Below are positions 42,811 to 54,880 of a stretch of DNA of 64,000 bases, piece after piece (positions within the stretch are counted from its first letter, which is position 1; each line of letters begins with the position of its first letter). The stretch is from Nereocystis luetkeana (taxonomy: Eukaryota > Sar > Phaeophyceae > Laminariales > Laminariaceae): contig JARUPZ010000030.1 in NCBI GenBank assembly GCA_031213475.1, positions 62,001 to 126,000 on the forward strand, written 5' to 3'. The notes beneath the pieces are model-generated. The model did not search any database. It saw nothing but the letters and a program-made list of their open reading frames with translations, and had not been told where the DNA came from. The translations under genes and the position numbers were made by a program.

Positions 42811-43430
42811 TGACGACACCGGTGGCGTAATTAAGCTCTTATCTGCGACACCGCGCCACGCTTGAGGCACGCGCGTCGGATCTGCCCGGGACTGCCACGG
42901 TTGTCCTCGGCATCTGGCACAGGACCATATTTGAAGATAAAAAATGTACTCGGAACGGTCCGGTACTCGACGAGAGGTAGGTGGTGTAGCCGCGTGTACC
43001 CGAAAAGAAAAATCAAGACTGGTGTCGCGAATGAGCCTCGTGGACGACACCGGTGTCGCAATTATTTTATTTACGACACCGCGGAATGTTCACGGCACAC
43101 ACCCCGGAAAGGCCAGACATTTCCCACGGCTGTATTGTCATTGAAGCTATCTTGTGCCTGAAACGGCCTAGTACTCGACGAGGATACGTCGTATCCGCAT
43201 GCACCCGTAGAATAATCAGAACGGCGTCGTAATTAAGGTGTATTCACGATACCTCTTCACGTTCGCGGTGCACCCCCCGGATCGGCCAGGTCCCACCCCG
43301 ACTGTGTTGGCATGGTGTAGGGTTGTCAACGAAGCTATCGTTTAGCCGAAACGGTCCTGTACTGGAGGAGATATCTGGTATCCGCGTACACCCGCAGAAA
43401 TTTGATGTACAAGATGTTGGGGAACGGCGC
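42811..43430 (+). repeat. Diverged tandem repeat, about 200-230 bp, three units
   Basis: Units start near 42811, 43043 and 43240. Each has a GACGACACCGGTG(T/G)CG-type head followed by a GGCAC-rich part, AACGG(T/C)CC..GTACT.GA, then CCGCGTGTACCC/CCGCATGCACCCG/CCGCGTACACCCG. No coding is apparent. Confidence 0.7.
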
Positions 43431-44640
43431 CGCAACACTTCCCCCCTCCCTAATGCGTGTCTGTCGTTGGGGAAAAATATAGGCACCCCGGTGACGTCCC
43501 GGAAACATAGCGCACCTTCCACATAGCAGACCGCGCCGATCTTCCTACTTCGCCGGCGTCCCGTCGATGTAACGCGTCCGTCCCCAGACTGACGCCGGTG
43601 AGCGTCGACACAAAACGGGCATTCCGGCAAGCGGGTGCGCCTCGCTCCTTAACATGACCGCCATGACAGCCTTTCACGCTCTTCACCCGCTGCAGACGAG
43701 CAAATTAATCTCCCCCTCTGGGCGCTCCGGTCTTTCCCAACCCGCCAGTCACTTCGCGACGACTACGCTCTTCCCAGTCTCCGTCCGGGTATCATACCGC
43801 ACCCGCCAGTACCATCGAACACCAATCCCGCCACCACTCGGCCCACCCCGGCGCCCCGGGCGTAACTTGCGGAAACCGAAACGGCCGTTCCACCAAGCCT
43901 GCCACAAGACCAGGGTTGCTCCAAGACCATGCAATCCTAAAAACTATAAAATCTCGCCGACGCCTTCAATATCTCCCTATACTCGTGGTCGATGTTCCGC
44001 TAACTTGGCCATAGCTTTCGCACTGCAACGATACCACATTCCCCCTAGCAGCAGAGCAATACGACCCGAGGACTGTTCTGCGACAGGTTTTCACAGGCGG
44101 CGGCAGCGGCAGTGATCGCTTCGAGAGTACCGTGTCGCCCGCGGCTATCTAACTACGCACCAACAGTATCGGTAGTAGTAGCCTCCCGCTCACAGATAGC
44201 CGAGACAACATGTCGCGTCTTCCAGGCGGTAAATAAGAATTAACGGTTACGCGATGTGTACCCCGATCACCTGTCCTATGATATAATCAATCCCGAGCAC
44301 CTGTCCTGAAACATAATCATTTTGTGTGGCGGCGACTTTGGATAATTTTCAGAAGAGGTATGTGTGAGTGAAAAACGAAGGTAGCACGTAAACAGGTAAA
44401 GAGCCGTGGGTAGGTACCAGAGCGTTCGTTGGAGATTTCTACAGTGAGGATGCTTCTGCTATGTTTCCATCTGTTGTGTCTACAAACACAATGTAGCAAA
44501 GTCATATTCAGCTATGTTCTCAAACTCATTACTGTAATTCCCATTTACTTCAAAAACATTTAAACGGTTCTTAAGTGTTAGCTCTCTATTGTCTTTTGGT
44601 CATACTCTTCGACCCAGGACCACCCGTCCACATATGGGAT
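43431..44640. other. Unassigned stretch upstream of the miniature LTR element
   Basis: A 153-codon Pro/Arg-rich plus ORF (43654-44115) is not recognised and lacks the periodicity of a real gene. Nothing else is seen. Confidence 0.35.
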
Positions 44641-45065
44641 TGTTATAAGAATCACCCTGGGTTGGGTAATCGATCGGTATTTTACCCCAATAGCTCAGTA
44701 GGTAACACATAGCTCAGTAGGTAACACCGTCACATTTGACGTCGTCGAGGACACGGGTTCGAATCTCACTTCGAACATTTTTTTTTTATAGGAACACTTG
44801 TTCGTGCGGTCCTTGAACACATGTATGTCCCTGGTTCCCCACGTGTTGAAACGAAGCGGGTAGGTCAGCGTACGGCCGTATACGGTACCGACACCCCGAC
44901 GATCCCGCCGTTCAGAGAGGGGGAGAGTGTTATAATGGTTACCCTGGGCTGGGTAATCGATCGGTCTTCTACCTCTATAGCTCGGCAGGTAACACCTTCA
45001 TAGCTGCGGTACACGAATGGCGCCATACAGCAGCGGCGCTACCGTGCACCACTAGCACGGGTGTA
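44641..45065 (+). mobile_element. Miniature LTR-type element with tRNA-like LTRs, copy 2
   Basis: Left LTR-like unit 44641-44777 starts TGTTATAAGAATC and ends CTTCGAACA. The internal region 44778-44927 (150 bp) ends in the polypurine tract GAGAGGGGGAGAG. The right unit starts TGTTATAATGGTTACCCTGG at 44928 and decays near 45065. Within the LTR are a tRNA A-box-like TAGCTCAGTAGG (twice, 44691 and about 44712) and a B box GGGTTCGAATC (44756-44766) followed by T10. Internal size and order match 9440-9725. No primer-binding site was identified. Confidence 0.5.
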
Positions 45066-45278
45066 CCGTGTGAGCCTACTGCGGACCCACTGCATTTATT
45101 TCAATTGCTGTTGGAACAACTTCCTCCACCCAACACGTCCCCCTTTCTAACGTGGGCAAGTGTGCCGTACCGTATTTCTCCTCATCATACACATCCCGAT
45201 GCACATCGCCTCCCGCAGGACACCACGTGGCCGAGACGACGGGTTGGCGGCCACCAAACAAAAGGCGCGAGCACAAGC

Positions 45279-48200
45279 ATGGCTCGACGCGGCATCTTTA
45301 GAGTTGCTGCAGCCGCCATGGTGTCCTGCCTCCGTGGCGGCGTCGCTCAGTACGACAGCTGCACGAACGGCACGATCGCCGACATAGGGAACGGGCTGTG
45401 CGATGCGGCCAACAACAACCCTTCCTGCGGCTACGACGGAGGCGACTGCTGCCCGTGCACCTGCGCCGACGGCCCTGCTCACTCATGCGCCGACAGCGAT
45501 TTCAACTGCATATTCCCCGAGTGCGACGATCCAACAGTCTCCAACTCGTCCTCCTCCTCCTCCTCCTCCTCCTCCGAGGAATCACTGTCATCGACCTGCG
45601 TCGAAGATCAGCGAGGTGACGGGTTTTGCAACATGGACAACAACAACGCTTTCTGCGATTACGACGGGGGTGATTGCTGTGGGTGCACTTGCGATCACGA
45701 AGTCTCTGCCGCTGTTTGTGGCTCCTTCGGCTTTTACTGTCGGGACCCAGCCTGCTTCGACCCAATCGTGGTTGCGCAGTACCCCGACTGCAGCAGCGGG
45801 GATTGGTTGGCGATGGGCGATGGAAAGTGCCATTCGAAAAACAATAACCCTTCGTGCGGATACGACGGCGGCGATTGTTGTTTGTGCAGCTGTAGCGGTA
45901 GCGCCTGTGCAATCAGCACTTTTCACTGTTTGGACCCCGACGCTGATGGCGAGGTGTACGAGTGTAAGACGCCACCTCCCGCCACCCTTCCTTGTTCAGC
46001 GGAGGTTCAGCGGGCGTGGGTGGTGGACGATTCGGCGCAGGCGCAAGCTCTAGCCGCGGCGGTCAACTGCTCCGGGGGGTCGTTCGAGGCGGAGTGGAGA
46101 GGAAGCGTAGTCGTGGATGGGCCGATTTATATCGCCGACGGGACCGTTCTCACCGTAACGGGCGTCGGACTGGACGCCCTCATCGACGGAAACGCATCGA
46201 CGCGGTTGTTTACCGTTGTCAACGCCACCCTGCACGTGAGCGGCGTCACAATCCGCAACGGTTCTAGCCCCGTTGGCGGGGCGATAGCTGCGGCAGGGTC
46301 CAGCTTGACGGTCAATCAGACGGAATTTGTCGGAAACAAAGCAGATAGCAACGGGGGCGCTATCTATGTGTCCGGCGGCTCTAACTTGTCCTGTGCTGGG
46401 GGGGCATTCGAATTCAATAGCGCGGGGTCCAAAGGTGGGGCCATGTACGTGACCGGCGGCTCCGTTGTTTCGTGCGGTGGTTCGTGGTTCAACAATGTCG
46501 CCGTCGATAGCGGGGGCGCGATTATGGTAGCCAATGATTCCAGCGTGTCTTGGAGCGACGACACATGTTTCGCTAACAACGTTGCCGATAGGTTCGGTGG
46601 CGCGGTGTACGTCTTGTTTGGCTCGAGCTTGTCGTGGAACGCCTCTTCCACTACGTTTTTCTCCAACAGCGTCTGGTTCATCGGCGGGGCTGTGTACGTC
46701 GAACAAGACTCGAGCGTTTCGTGGACCGGCGCGACAACTTTCGACTCCAACAGCGCTACATCAGGGATCGGCACAGGCGGAGCTCTGTCGGTATGGTCGG
46801 CCTCGAACGCCTCATGGAGCGGTGTCGCAACCTACATGAACAATGTCGCGGGAGATGTCGCGGGAGGCGTGTATATAGGCGGCAACTCAACCGGCTCGTG
46901 GGATGACGGCGTTACAACATTTACGGACAATTTCGCTCGAGGTAGCGGAGGCGGTGTATTTGTATCTCAGAACTCTCATGTATTCTGCACCGGAGAAACG
47001 ATCAGCACGTTCTCCGGCAATTCGGCCGCAAACGGGGGTGCGATGGCGGTGGACACGTTCTCCAGTATTTCCTTTCGCGGTAGCTCTTCCTTCGACAGAA
47101 ACGGGGTCATTGAAACAGTAGTTAATGGCACCGGGTTCGGTGGCGCTATTTACGTAGTGGCAAACTCCACCGCCACGTGGTATGGGTTTTCGACGTTCAC
47201 CCGAAACACTGCCGTCCTGGGAGGTGTCTTGTTCGTGGAAACCTCCGTCGCTTCGTGGAGCGGCGCGGCGACGCTGGCGTTTAATTTCGCTTCCCAAGAA
47301 GGTGGCGCTCTCTTCGTGAGGCATGCAAGCGTTTCGTGGCTTGCAGAAACGGTTTATTCCGATAATTCGGCCGGCGATAGCGGTGGCGCCCTCTGCGCGC
47401 TTTTTTCAAGTGTTTCATGGAGCGGGGAGACAGAAATTCGGAACAACGCCGCCGGTTTCATCGGTGGTGCCCTCTACGCGTTTTCTTCAAGTGTTTCGTG
47501 GATTGGGGAGACAAGGTTTTTGAACAACTCGGGCGGCGCTGCGTTTCTTACAAAATCGACATTCTCTTGGAAGGGAAACACGACGTTCGCACACAACTCT
47601 GTGGAGTTCTATGGTGCTGCGTTGATGGCGGTAATAGATTCCCGTGTGTTTTGGAGTGAAGGATGCACTAAGTTTATCGAAAACCGTGCTGTCTTCCGCG
47701 GAGGTGCCGTGTTTGTCGGAAGTGGTTCGAACGCCTCTTGGACCGGAGATACAGAGTTCGCCGGTAATAAAGCTCAAGTAAGAGAAGGAGGGGCTGTTTT
47801 CATAGATAACGGGGGTAGCGTGAGCTGGAACGGAGACACCCGTTTCACGTCGAATGAAGCACTGATCGCAGACGGAGGTGCGATAGCAACAACGGCGTTA
47901 ACCTCTGGAAGTATCACCGCAGACTCGACCCTCGTCATGAACGGAACCACCACCTTCTCCAAGAATATAGCCGGAGCGAACGGGGGCGGCTTGGCTCTGC
48001 TGGGAGCGTGCACTCTGACAATCGGCCCAGCAGTGGGTGTCAGCTTTGTTGGGAATTCCGCGGCAGTTTCGGGAGGGGCCATCTTTCTATCAGGTACCAA
48101 CGTTGGCCCGGCGTTCACGGGCGTGAATTTAGTCTCCAACTCGGCTGAAATGGGGGGTGCTGTCTCTGTGTTTGCCTCTGGGACTAAGAAGCCCGGCGTT

Positions 48201-51200
48201 TTTCGCACGACGTTCGACCAGTGCCGGTTCATCGACAACTGGGCAACAGCAACAGGCGGAGCCATAGACAGCGCGGCTGGGATAGATGCAATTTTCAGGA
48301 GCGTCTTCGAGGGCAACTCGGCGGGAACGGGGGGGGCTCTGAGACTGGCAGGCACGGTGCATATCTGCAATTGCTCGTTTGTAGAAAACACTTCAGACGA
48401 CGGAGAAGGGGCAGCCGTCTCTAACATCGGCTTAATGAAGAGCGTCGAGAACATCTATTTCGACGGCAACCGGTTCAACTGCCCATCGGGCATGTTCCAG
48501 GACTCCAGCACGGTATGGTTTATTATTGTGAGCAACATTTTAACGACCTAACAACGCCATGGAGCTTCTTGTGCGAGATCTATTTGACTTGAATGCCCTC
48601 TACAACTTACCGAGAAGCATGCCCACGTCTGGCCGCCATATGAGCTGCACTCACGCTGGACACCGTGTAACTGCAATACTAGGGTACGACGGGTTTCGGG
48701 TATAGCAGAAGTCGGTGTTGAAAACGCAGGGAGCGTAGTTCATGTGTGTGCATCGCTGACATATGCTTCTCTGGTTGTGCTGTCGCCCGACTCAACAGGC
48801 CTGACGTATGTACTGCTTCCTCAGAATTTTCGTCGGTGGAAACACAAAGTATTTATCTAGAAACGAGACAACAGCTCCGCCGCACACTTCCCCCGAGGCA
48901 GCTCTTCAGAGAAATACTCAAGCTCATTATATCGTAAAGCCTTCAGAACTGCATCAATTTTTGTTTCTTAATCTAAATCTCAATGCAACGCACGGAACGT
49001 AATTGTATTTGCTGTCTTATGGTCTTATGTGCAAGTTGGGCGATCCATTCGAGGCCGCCTGCCACGGGTGCAAGATCGCGTGCGAACGGTGCGACTTCGT
49101 CGAAGGGCTCCAGGCTCCGATATGCACGGACGTGATGGACCACTCCACTAGCAACGGCGGCAACGTTACCCTGCGAACACTTTCGATCCAGAGGGGTTTC
49201 TGGCGAGCCACCGCGTCCAGCACAGCGGTCCTCGCGTGCTACAACGCCGACGCCTGTCTGGGAGGGATCACGGGGGCATCTGGCTACTGTCTCGACGGCT
49301 ATGAAGGGCCATGTGCGTGCTTGGTGTTCGACGTCGGTTTAGTTCGGGCGCTTCGGGTGGGATACGTGTTGTAGACCATGTGTGGGAATTGGTCATAGAA
49401 CATAGGGCGTCTTTTGGGGGAGCTTTGGGTTATGGCACTGCTTTGAATGAGGCTGAAAGCCCGGCAGTTACCCGGGTTCAGGTATTGGGATGCATAATGT
49501 TCTGCAAAACGCGCGTTGTGCGATGTGTTGAGTTCAATGCGTCGTCGCCGGTGCACGCCCCTTTGTAGACGTGGGACACGTTTTGTTTGATAGGCGGTTG
49601 GTGACAGGACTACGTACTGTAGCCTTTTGCCGACTATCGGTGGTGAGAGTTGGAAACACTGCAGCAAGTATCGTTATTTTTGTAGCTTGGCTCGTTCCGA
49701 CATTCCGGCCGCTCAGTGCACGGGTACCAGTAGGTAACGAATTGGGTATTCACCGCCGCGAGCTGGAGCAGACGGGGGCTGTTTATTCGCCGGATCCCTC
49801 TATATCGGTTGCTGACCCGTAGATACGACCAAAACTAAATTTGGACGAAAACTTCGACACCCCCGAAACAAAATCGTGACGTGTCTACTCCTTCCCCGGG
49901 TTGTTTGTTGGCTCGTGTTCTGTTTCGCTTAGATTGCAGCGTTTGCAGCGACGGGTACTCGGCACAGCTGACCTTTGCATGCAGCAAGTGCTCGGATGCC
50001 AGCGCCGTCCGCATCGTGGTCGTGGTCGTCCTCGGGATCGGGACCCTTCTCGTGGCCGTTGCCGTGGTTTCGTACGTGATGTCGGGGGAGACCGACTTGG
50101 GCGAGGGACAAGGGCTCGTACAGCGCGTGGCAAGGTACATACCGCTCCAATCCGCGAAGATGGTGATCGTGGTTTGGCAGATACTGACGCAGGTGAGTGG
50201 GGTTATACATTTGTTGGGGCGTACGCGCGGGTTATTTTCGTATACGTGGCGTAGGTGCTTGCGCGTGCATCTTTGTTGGGTTTTTGTGGAGAGCGTATTT
50301 CAACGTTATGTATCGCAAGACAAGAAAAAAAAGGACACCGATCTGTGTCGGCGATCCCGTCGTTTCCGGCTGTAGCTGCTGTACATGTACCAGTAGTTGT
50401 TTGGGCTTGCAGTTAGACCACTCGTCGCTGTTATGATACGGCATGTGTTGAAACGTCGAACCATCACTTCACGGGACTAGCTGACACCCCGGTGGCTTTG
50501 GTGCTCGCTGGGTGTTCGCTGGTTCCACTCTCCCGAGATGATCCCCCAAAACCGTATATCCGCTAGAACCCATTAGTTTGTTGAATTTCTAGTACGGTCA
50601 GGCTTCTTGTTTAGTGTTCACCTTTTTTTACCGTATGTGGTTCGCTGGAGAGTACCCCACTCGCCAGCCCTCAGCCGCAATATGCGGTGCACAAACCGGA
50701 GGACACTGCCAAACGCATGCACCGACTACTCTTGCGTACAGCGCGCCTGAATAGCCCGTGCATCCTGCGCCAATCGTATATAGCGTTCGTTTTCCTCAAA
50801 CAAAATGTTTTCCGAGCGGAAACTCTGAACCTAGTGAGCCGCGGTAAACCAAGTATTTATTTCGCCTCACATGCAGAACTTTGTTCCCGACAACAACATC
50901 TGTCTGCCTGCGTACGCATGCGTCTGACCCCCCCCCTGTCGTCGCTTATCGCACCAGTTCGCTTCTGTGGCAAACGTAATCTACCCGGACGTCTACGGGG
51001 ACTTCTTGAACGGCCTGGACTTCTTCAACTTCAACTTCAGCTGGGTTTTCTCGGCGGGCTGCATCGTTGACATCGACTTCCACGACCGACTGCTGGTCTC
51101 CACGATCACCCCCATCGTGGCCTTGCTGTTCCTCGCGTGTACCTACGCCACCGCAGTCCGCATCAACCGCGGAAAACCTGAGAGCCTCAAAATCGTCCAG

Positions 51201-52025
51201 AACAAGCACGTGTCCATGGTGCTCCTGCTGACGTTTTTTGTGTACTCGAGCGTCAGTTCCACCCTGTTCAAGGCGTTCGCGTGCGAGGAGCTGGACGACG
51301 ACAAGTACTACCTCCGCTCGGACTACCGCATCGAGTGCGACTCCTCGAAACACAGGGGTTTCCAGGCGTACGCGGGCGTGATGATCGTCCTGTACACGGT
51401 CGGCATTCCTTTTCTCTACTCCTGCCTTTTGTTCAGGAATCGCGACGTGCTGAAGATGGACAAGGCCACGCGAGGACAAGACCCTCCGAGCGTCACTGTG
51501 ACCTCGAGCCTGTGGAAGCCGTACACGCCGAAGGTATTTTACTACGAGGTGATCGAGTGCGGCCGACGCATCCTGCTCGCCGGCGTGGTAGTGTTCATCT
51601 ACCCCAACACGGCGGCGCAGGTAGCCGTGACGCTGATGATCGCCTTCGCTTTTGTCGTCATCTCCGAAGTTCTGGCCCCGTACACATCTCCGTGGGACAC
51701 CTGGATCAGCCGCATGGGGCACATGGTCGTGTTCGTCAGCATGTACGTCGCCCTCCTGCTCAAAGTAGACGTGTCGGACGATCGGGTCAGCAGCCAGAAG
51801 GTATTCGAGGCCATCCTCGTGACCGCCCACGCGTGCCTGATTCTGGCGGTGGTGGTCGAAGCCTTCCTGGCATCGTTCTCGCTGAAGGCGAGGCCGCGGG
51901 AGAACCCGTTGCCCCAGCTCCACGGCAAAAAGTCGTTGAGCCGTATCGGTGGCAGAGGGAAGAGGGAGGGTACTTCCTGGAAGAAGGCAAGTGTACGGGG
52001 TGATGATTCAAACACGGCGTCCTGA
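45279..52025 (+). CDS. LNR/Pmp-repeat multipass membrane protein, 4 exons
   Basis: Exons 45279-48512, 49036-49312, 49933-50192 and 50958-52025 join in frame across GT-AG introns to about 1612 residues. Residues 1-23 look like a signal peptide (MARRGIFRVAAAA...GGVA). Three LNR (Notch-type) cysteine modules with a D-G-G-D-C core follow at about 28-62, 107-138 and 171-205, with a Ser run at 89-99. Residues about 245-1070 are some thirty GGA(I/V/L)-containing beta-helix repeats of the chlamydial Pmp type. Exons 2-3 give a Cys-rich EGF-like segment (GYEGPYCSVCSDGYS across the splice). One transmembrane helix is at about 1197-1219 and about six more at 1303-1562; the C-terminal tail is basic. Extracellular adhesion or sensing is an inference. 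The ATG at 45279 is preferred over 45105 because only it yields a signal peptide. Confidence 0.85.
48513..49035 (+). other. Intron 1 of the membrane-protein gene
   Basis: GTATGG donor, phase 0, acceptor TTATGTGCAAG. The exon 1 reading frame hits a stop 13 codons into this stretch, and the downstream frame resumes with LGDPFEAACHGCK. No repeats seen inside. Confidence 0.75.
49313..49932 (+). other. Intron 2, carrying a repeat I fragment
   Basis: Donor GTGCGT after phase 1, acceptor TTTCGCTTAG. At 49435-49495 it carries GAGGCTGAAAGCCCGGCAGT, a piece of repeat I also found at 9165-9225. Confidence 0.75.
50193..50957 (+). other. Intron 3 of the membrane-protein gene
   Basis: Donor GTGAGT, acceptor CTTATCGCACCAG, phase 0. 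The flanking frames join WQILTQ to FASVANVIYPD. Confidence 0.75.
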
Positions 52026-53083
52026 AAATCGGAAGTTCAGAAGGAAAACAGGAGTTGTTGCATCCTGGGCTTCTTCTGTGCTGTCGCGGCCGTGCTTTGT
52101 TTTCACCTCGCCGTGCTCGGTACTACACTATACCGTCCGAGTGTACGTACTACTCTACCGTTGAGATATGTGCTACTGTAGAGCAAGATCATGAGTAGGT
52201 ACAGTAGTACGTTCAAGGTTACGGAGTTTGGTATTGTTAGCGCATTCTTCGAAGCGAAGGGGCGGAGGGTGGGGTGGGCGGTGGGGATGCGTCTTTTTGC
52301 AGCCTTGTTTTATGGGTAGAGAGCAAAAAAAGAAAATGTGGGGAGTAAGAATGTCCGTAGGTTTGTTGACAGCAGTCAAGTACGTATAGCCCGTGCGAAT
52401 ACGCGAAACGCGAGTTTTGTTTTTAAGATGCAACACCTCACACAACACTCTTGTGATATCTAAAATTAAACAACCGAAAGGGGGGCTAGACGTACAACAT
52501 ACCGTAAGGGCATGTCGTACCGTAGGGTTTTCTAGTGTTGAACATGCTGTACTCTGTTAGGGGATTGGGAGCATTGATGTCGTCGCGTATCCAAACGGTT
52601 CTTGTTGCCAAAGGGCGACGGAAACAGGGACCGTACGAGTAAGGAACCACCGTCGGTTACGAAGCATTGATGAGTAGGACTCCTGATGTGGTTGTAGGGT
52701 TAGGTTTAGGGATATACCCTGGTAATATGTCAGCGTCGAATCATCGAAAACTTGTAGCAGCAACTGAGCGGCAATGCTCATTGTTTCCATTGGTCCTTCG
52801 GTCAGCAGATTTATCACGCATGGCGAACGGTTGACTTTGGGCAAGCCGGGACATGGATCACGAACACACCACCGGCTTTTCAGAGCGTATTTGTATGTAT
52901 CGAGAAAAAATGCCGGCAAGGAAAACCGTTCGTTGTTCGGCATTTAATTTTGGAAGTGGTTCGCTTGCTTGTACGTGGACACATTTTTAACGGCAAGACC
53001 TGTGGCGTGCGCTGAAATGTTGTGGTGGACAGAAGGTAGGCCGACGGAAATTGTATACTCTTCGTTTCACCCTGTTTACTGAG
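52026..53083. other. Unassigned 3' flank of the membrane-protein gene
   Basis: No gene seen. No convincing polyadenylation signal could be fixed. Confidence 0.4.
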
Positions 53084-53212
53084 TACCGTAGCGGGAAGGG
53101 GGGAGAAGAGCCTGCTATGTGACCCCGGATCTGAGTTACGAGGGGAAAGGAGAGAGAGAAGAAGATGTGCGAAGATAATGAATGGGATGAGAAGAAAAAA
53201 AAAAAAAAAAAA
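53084..53212 (+). mobile_element. tRNA-derived SINE, 3' third
   Basis: ACCGTAGCGGGAAGGGGGGA, GTGACCCCGGATCTGAGTTA and GAAGATAATGAATGGGATGA plus an A18 tail at 53195-53212. Confidence 0.85.
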
Positions 53213-53224
53213 TAGCGAGGCTAT

Positions 53225-53752
53225 GAAGGGCCTAATTTTTTTGTGTCTCCTGTAGAAGAGCGTCCTGAACCGTTTTGATCTATTCCCGACCAGATAGATG
53301 CGGGGGTTGGAGCAGAAGACGAGGGTATCAAACTCCACCCGCTTCAGGTTCGGAAAAAGTTCATACTGCACACACGCACATGGAGTTGCTCGTTCGACGG
53401 CAAACGTAGTTAGCGTTAGGTATTGTTGTGCCGTACGTTGCCGGTGTCGTTGTTCTGGTTGATGCTGCCGTCTTTGTCGTTCGCGGTCATCACTCTGAGT
53501 CGTTTTCATCCGAGAAAATCGTTGGCGTCCTCGTCGTTTTCGTCCGAGGGAATCGTCGCTGTTGCAGCCATTCTCTCGTGGTTTTTCGTCTCGTCTGAGG
53601 AAATCGCCGTCGTCGCTAGGCTTGACGCCACCGTCCTTGCCGTTGCAGTCAATCTCTTGAGTCGTTTTCGTCTGAGAAAACCGCCCGTCGTCGCTAGGCT
53701 GGACGCCACCGTCGTGTGTGGTTGTAGGCACTCTCTGAGTCGTTTTCGTCAA
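53225..53752 (-). other. Unrecognised ORF with internal tandem repeats
   Basis: Minus frame with two or three copies of a GGV(Q/K)PSDDG(R/D)F module and KTTQ, then a stretch with YELFPNLKRVEFDTLVFC and NPRIYLVGNRSKRFRTLFY before running into the SINE. At DNA level the plus strand shows imperfect ~65-bp units (GAGTCGTTTTCGTC..GAGAAAA) from 53490 to 53870. It could be a decayed gene or only a tandem repeat that stays open. No family recognised. Confidence 0.25.
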
Positions 53753-53879
53753 GAGAAAATCGCCGTCGTCATCGTACTAGCAGTCGCTCTCTGGGGTTTT
53801 TTTTTCCGCCCGAGAAACCCGTCGTCGTGGTCCTAGTCATTCTCCGAGTCGTTTTCGTCTGAGAAAATCCTGGTCGTCG

Positions 53880-54627
53880 TCGATGTTGATCGACGCTACT
53901 CGTTTTTTTTCGTTGCCGTTAAAAGTCGAACTCTCGTGTTCGTTCGGTCTCTCTAAAATGACAGCAGTAGTGACGTACCGGTTGGTACCATCGCCTACTA
54001 TTATTGTGGATTATGTGAATCTCGATATCTACACTCTACTGCTGTCTAAGGTTGTGCGTATGTGGTGACACACGAGGCTCACTTCTCCTCTGCCTCTACC
54101 CTGTGGGAGGCCAACAACTCTTGACCTAAAACATCCATACATCGACTGCCATGCGGTCTTGGCTACCGTTACCTGCGGCTATTGATAGGAACATCTCGAG
54201 TCTTTTCGTATGAAAATAAAACGCCGCCGTCGATGTCGTCATTGTCATCGGCTTGATCGTCGCACACCCGAGCTCTAACTACAGCAATTCAGTAGTTATC
54301 GCATAGGCATAATATATTATGGTCGTACAGCTGTCGCTCGGGGTCTGAGGTATACGATCCACAGACCGTCATTAACTACGCACCACAGAGCCTCCTACAA
54401 ACTACAGCAGTGTAGCAGTAGTTGTCGTGAACGCCCGTGTAGGACGCTGGACACACGCAACACCTCGTGTCACTCCCCTCACAACGTTGATATTGTCGAA
54501 GGTTTCGACGATATAGCGTCCTAGGGAGATAGTTGAAACTCAGAGCAGTTCTTGGGGTTGTATTCCAGTACCTCCCGAGAACTAGTCGTAGCTTGGGATG
54601 CCCGTGTCCTCACTCACCGGGATGCCC
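53880..54627. other. Unassigned stretch
   Basis: No gene or clear repeat seen apart from short CTACAGCAGTGTAGCAGTAG-like words near 54410. Confidence 0.35.
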
Positions 54628-54770
54628 GCAGCTGTGGCAGCATTAACGCGATCGAGGCCTACAACCTATTTTCTCGGTGTGTGCCTTGTACCAACGTACA
54701 GCTGTGGCAGCGGTAACGTGATCGAGACTCAAAACCTATTTTCTCTGCGTGTGGCTTCTGTATCAACGTG
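54628..54770 (+). repeat. Two tandem units of about 71 bp
   Basis: AGCTGTGGCAGC..TAACG.GATCGAG..CAACCTATTTTCTC occurs at 54629-54699 and again at 54701-54770, with about ten differences. Confidence 0.8.
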
Positions 54771-54880
54771 CCACTAGTGTAAGCAATTGTTATCTGACCG
54801 CGCCATCGGCGATAGCGTCGCAGTACACCCGCAAAGGGCGAGAGCAACCTTCATCTGCGTCCCTTTCGAGAAAAACCAAG

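Noticed and set aside
44691-44777. A tRNA gene
   Set aside because: A and B boxes and a following T run are present, but the D arm and acceptor stem do not pair and the A box is duplicated.
45105-45278. Upstream ATG as the start of the membrane-protein gene
   Set aside because: The 58 extra residues are Pro/His/Arg-rich and would hide the signal peptide that begins at 45279.
50946-51923. 325-codon minus ORF opposite exon 4
   Set aside because: It is a shadow of the real plus-strand exon, His/Asp/Arg-rich as expected for antisense of a GC-rich coding frame.
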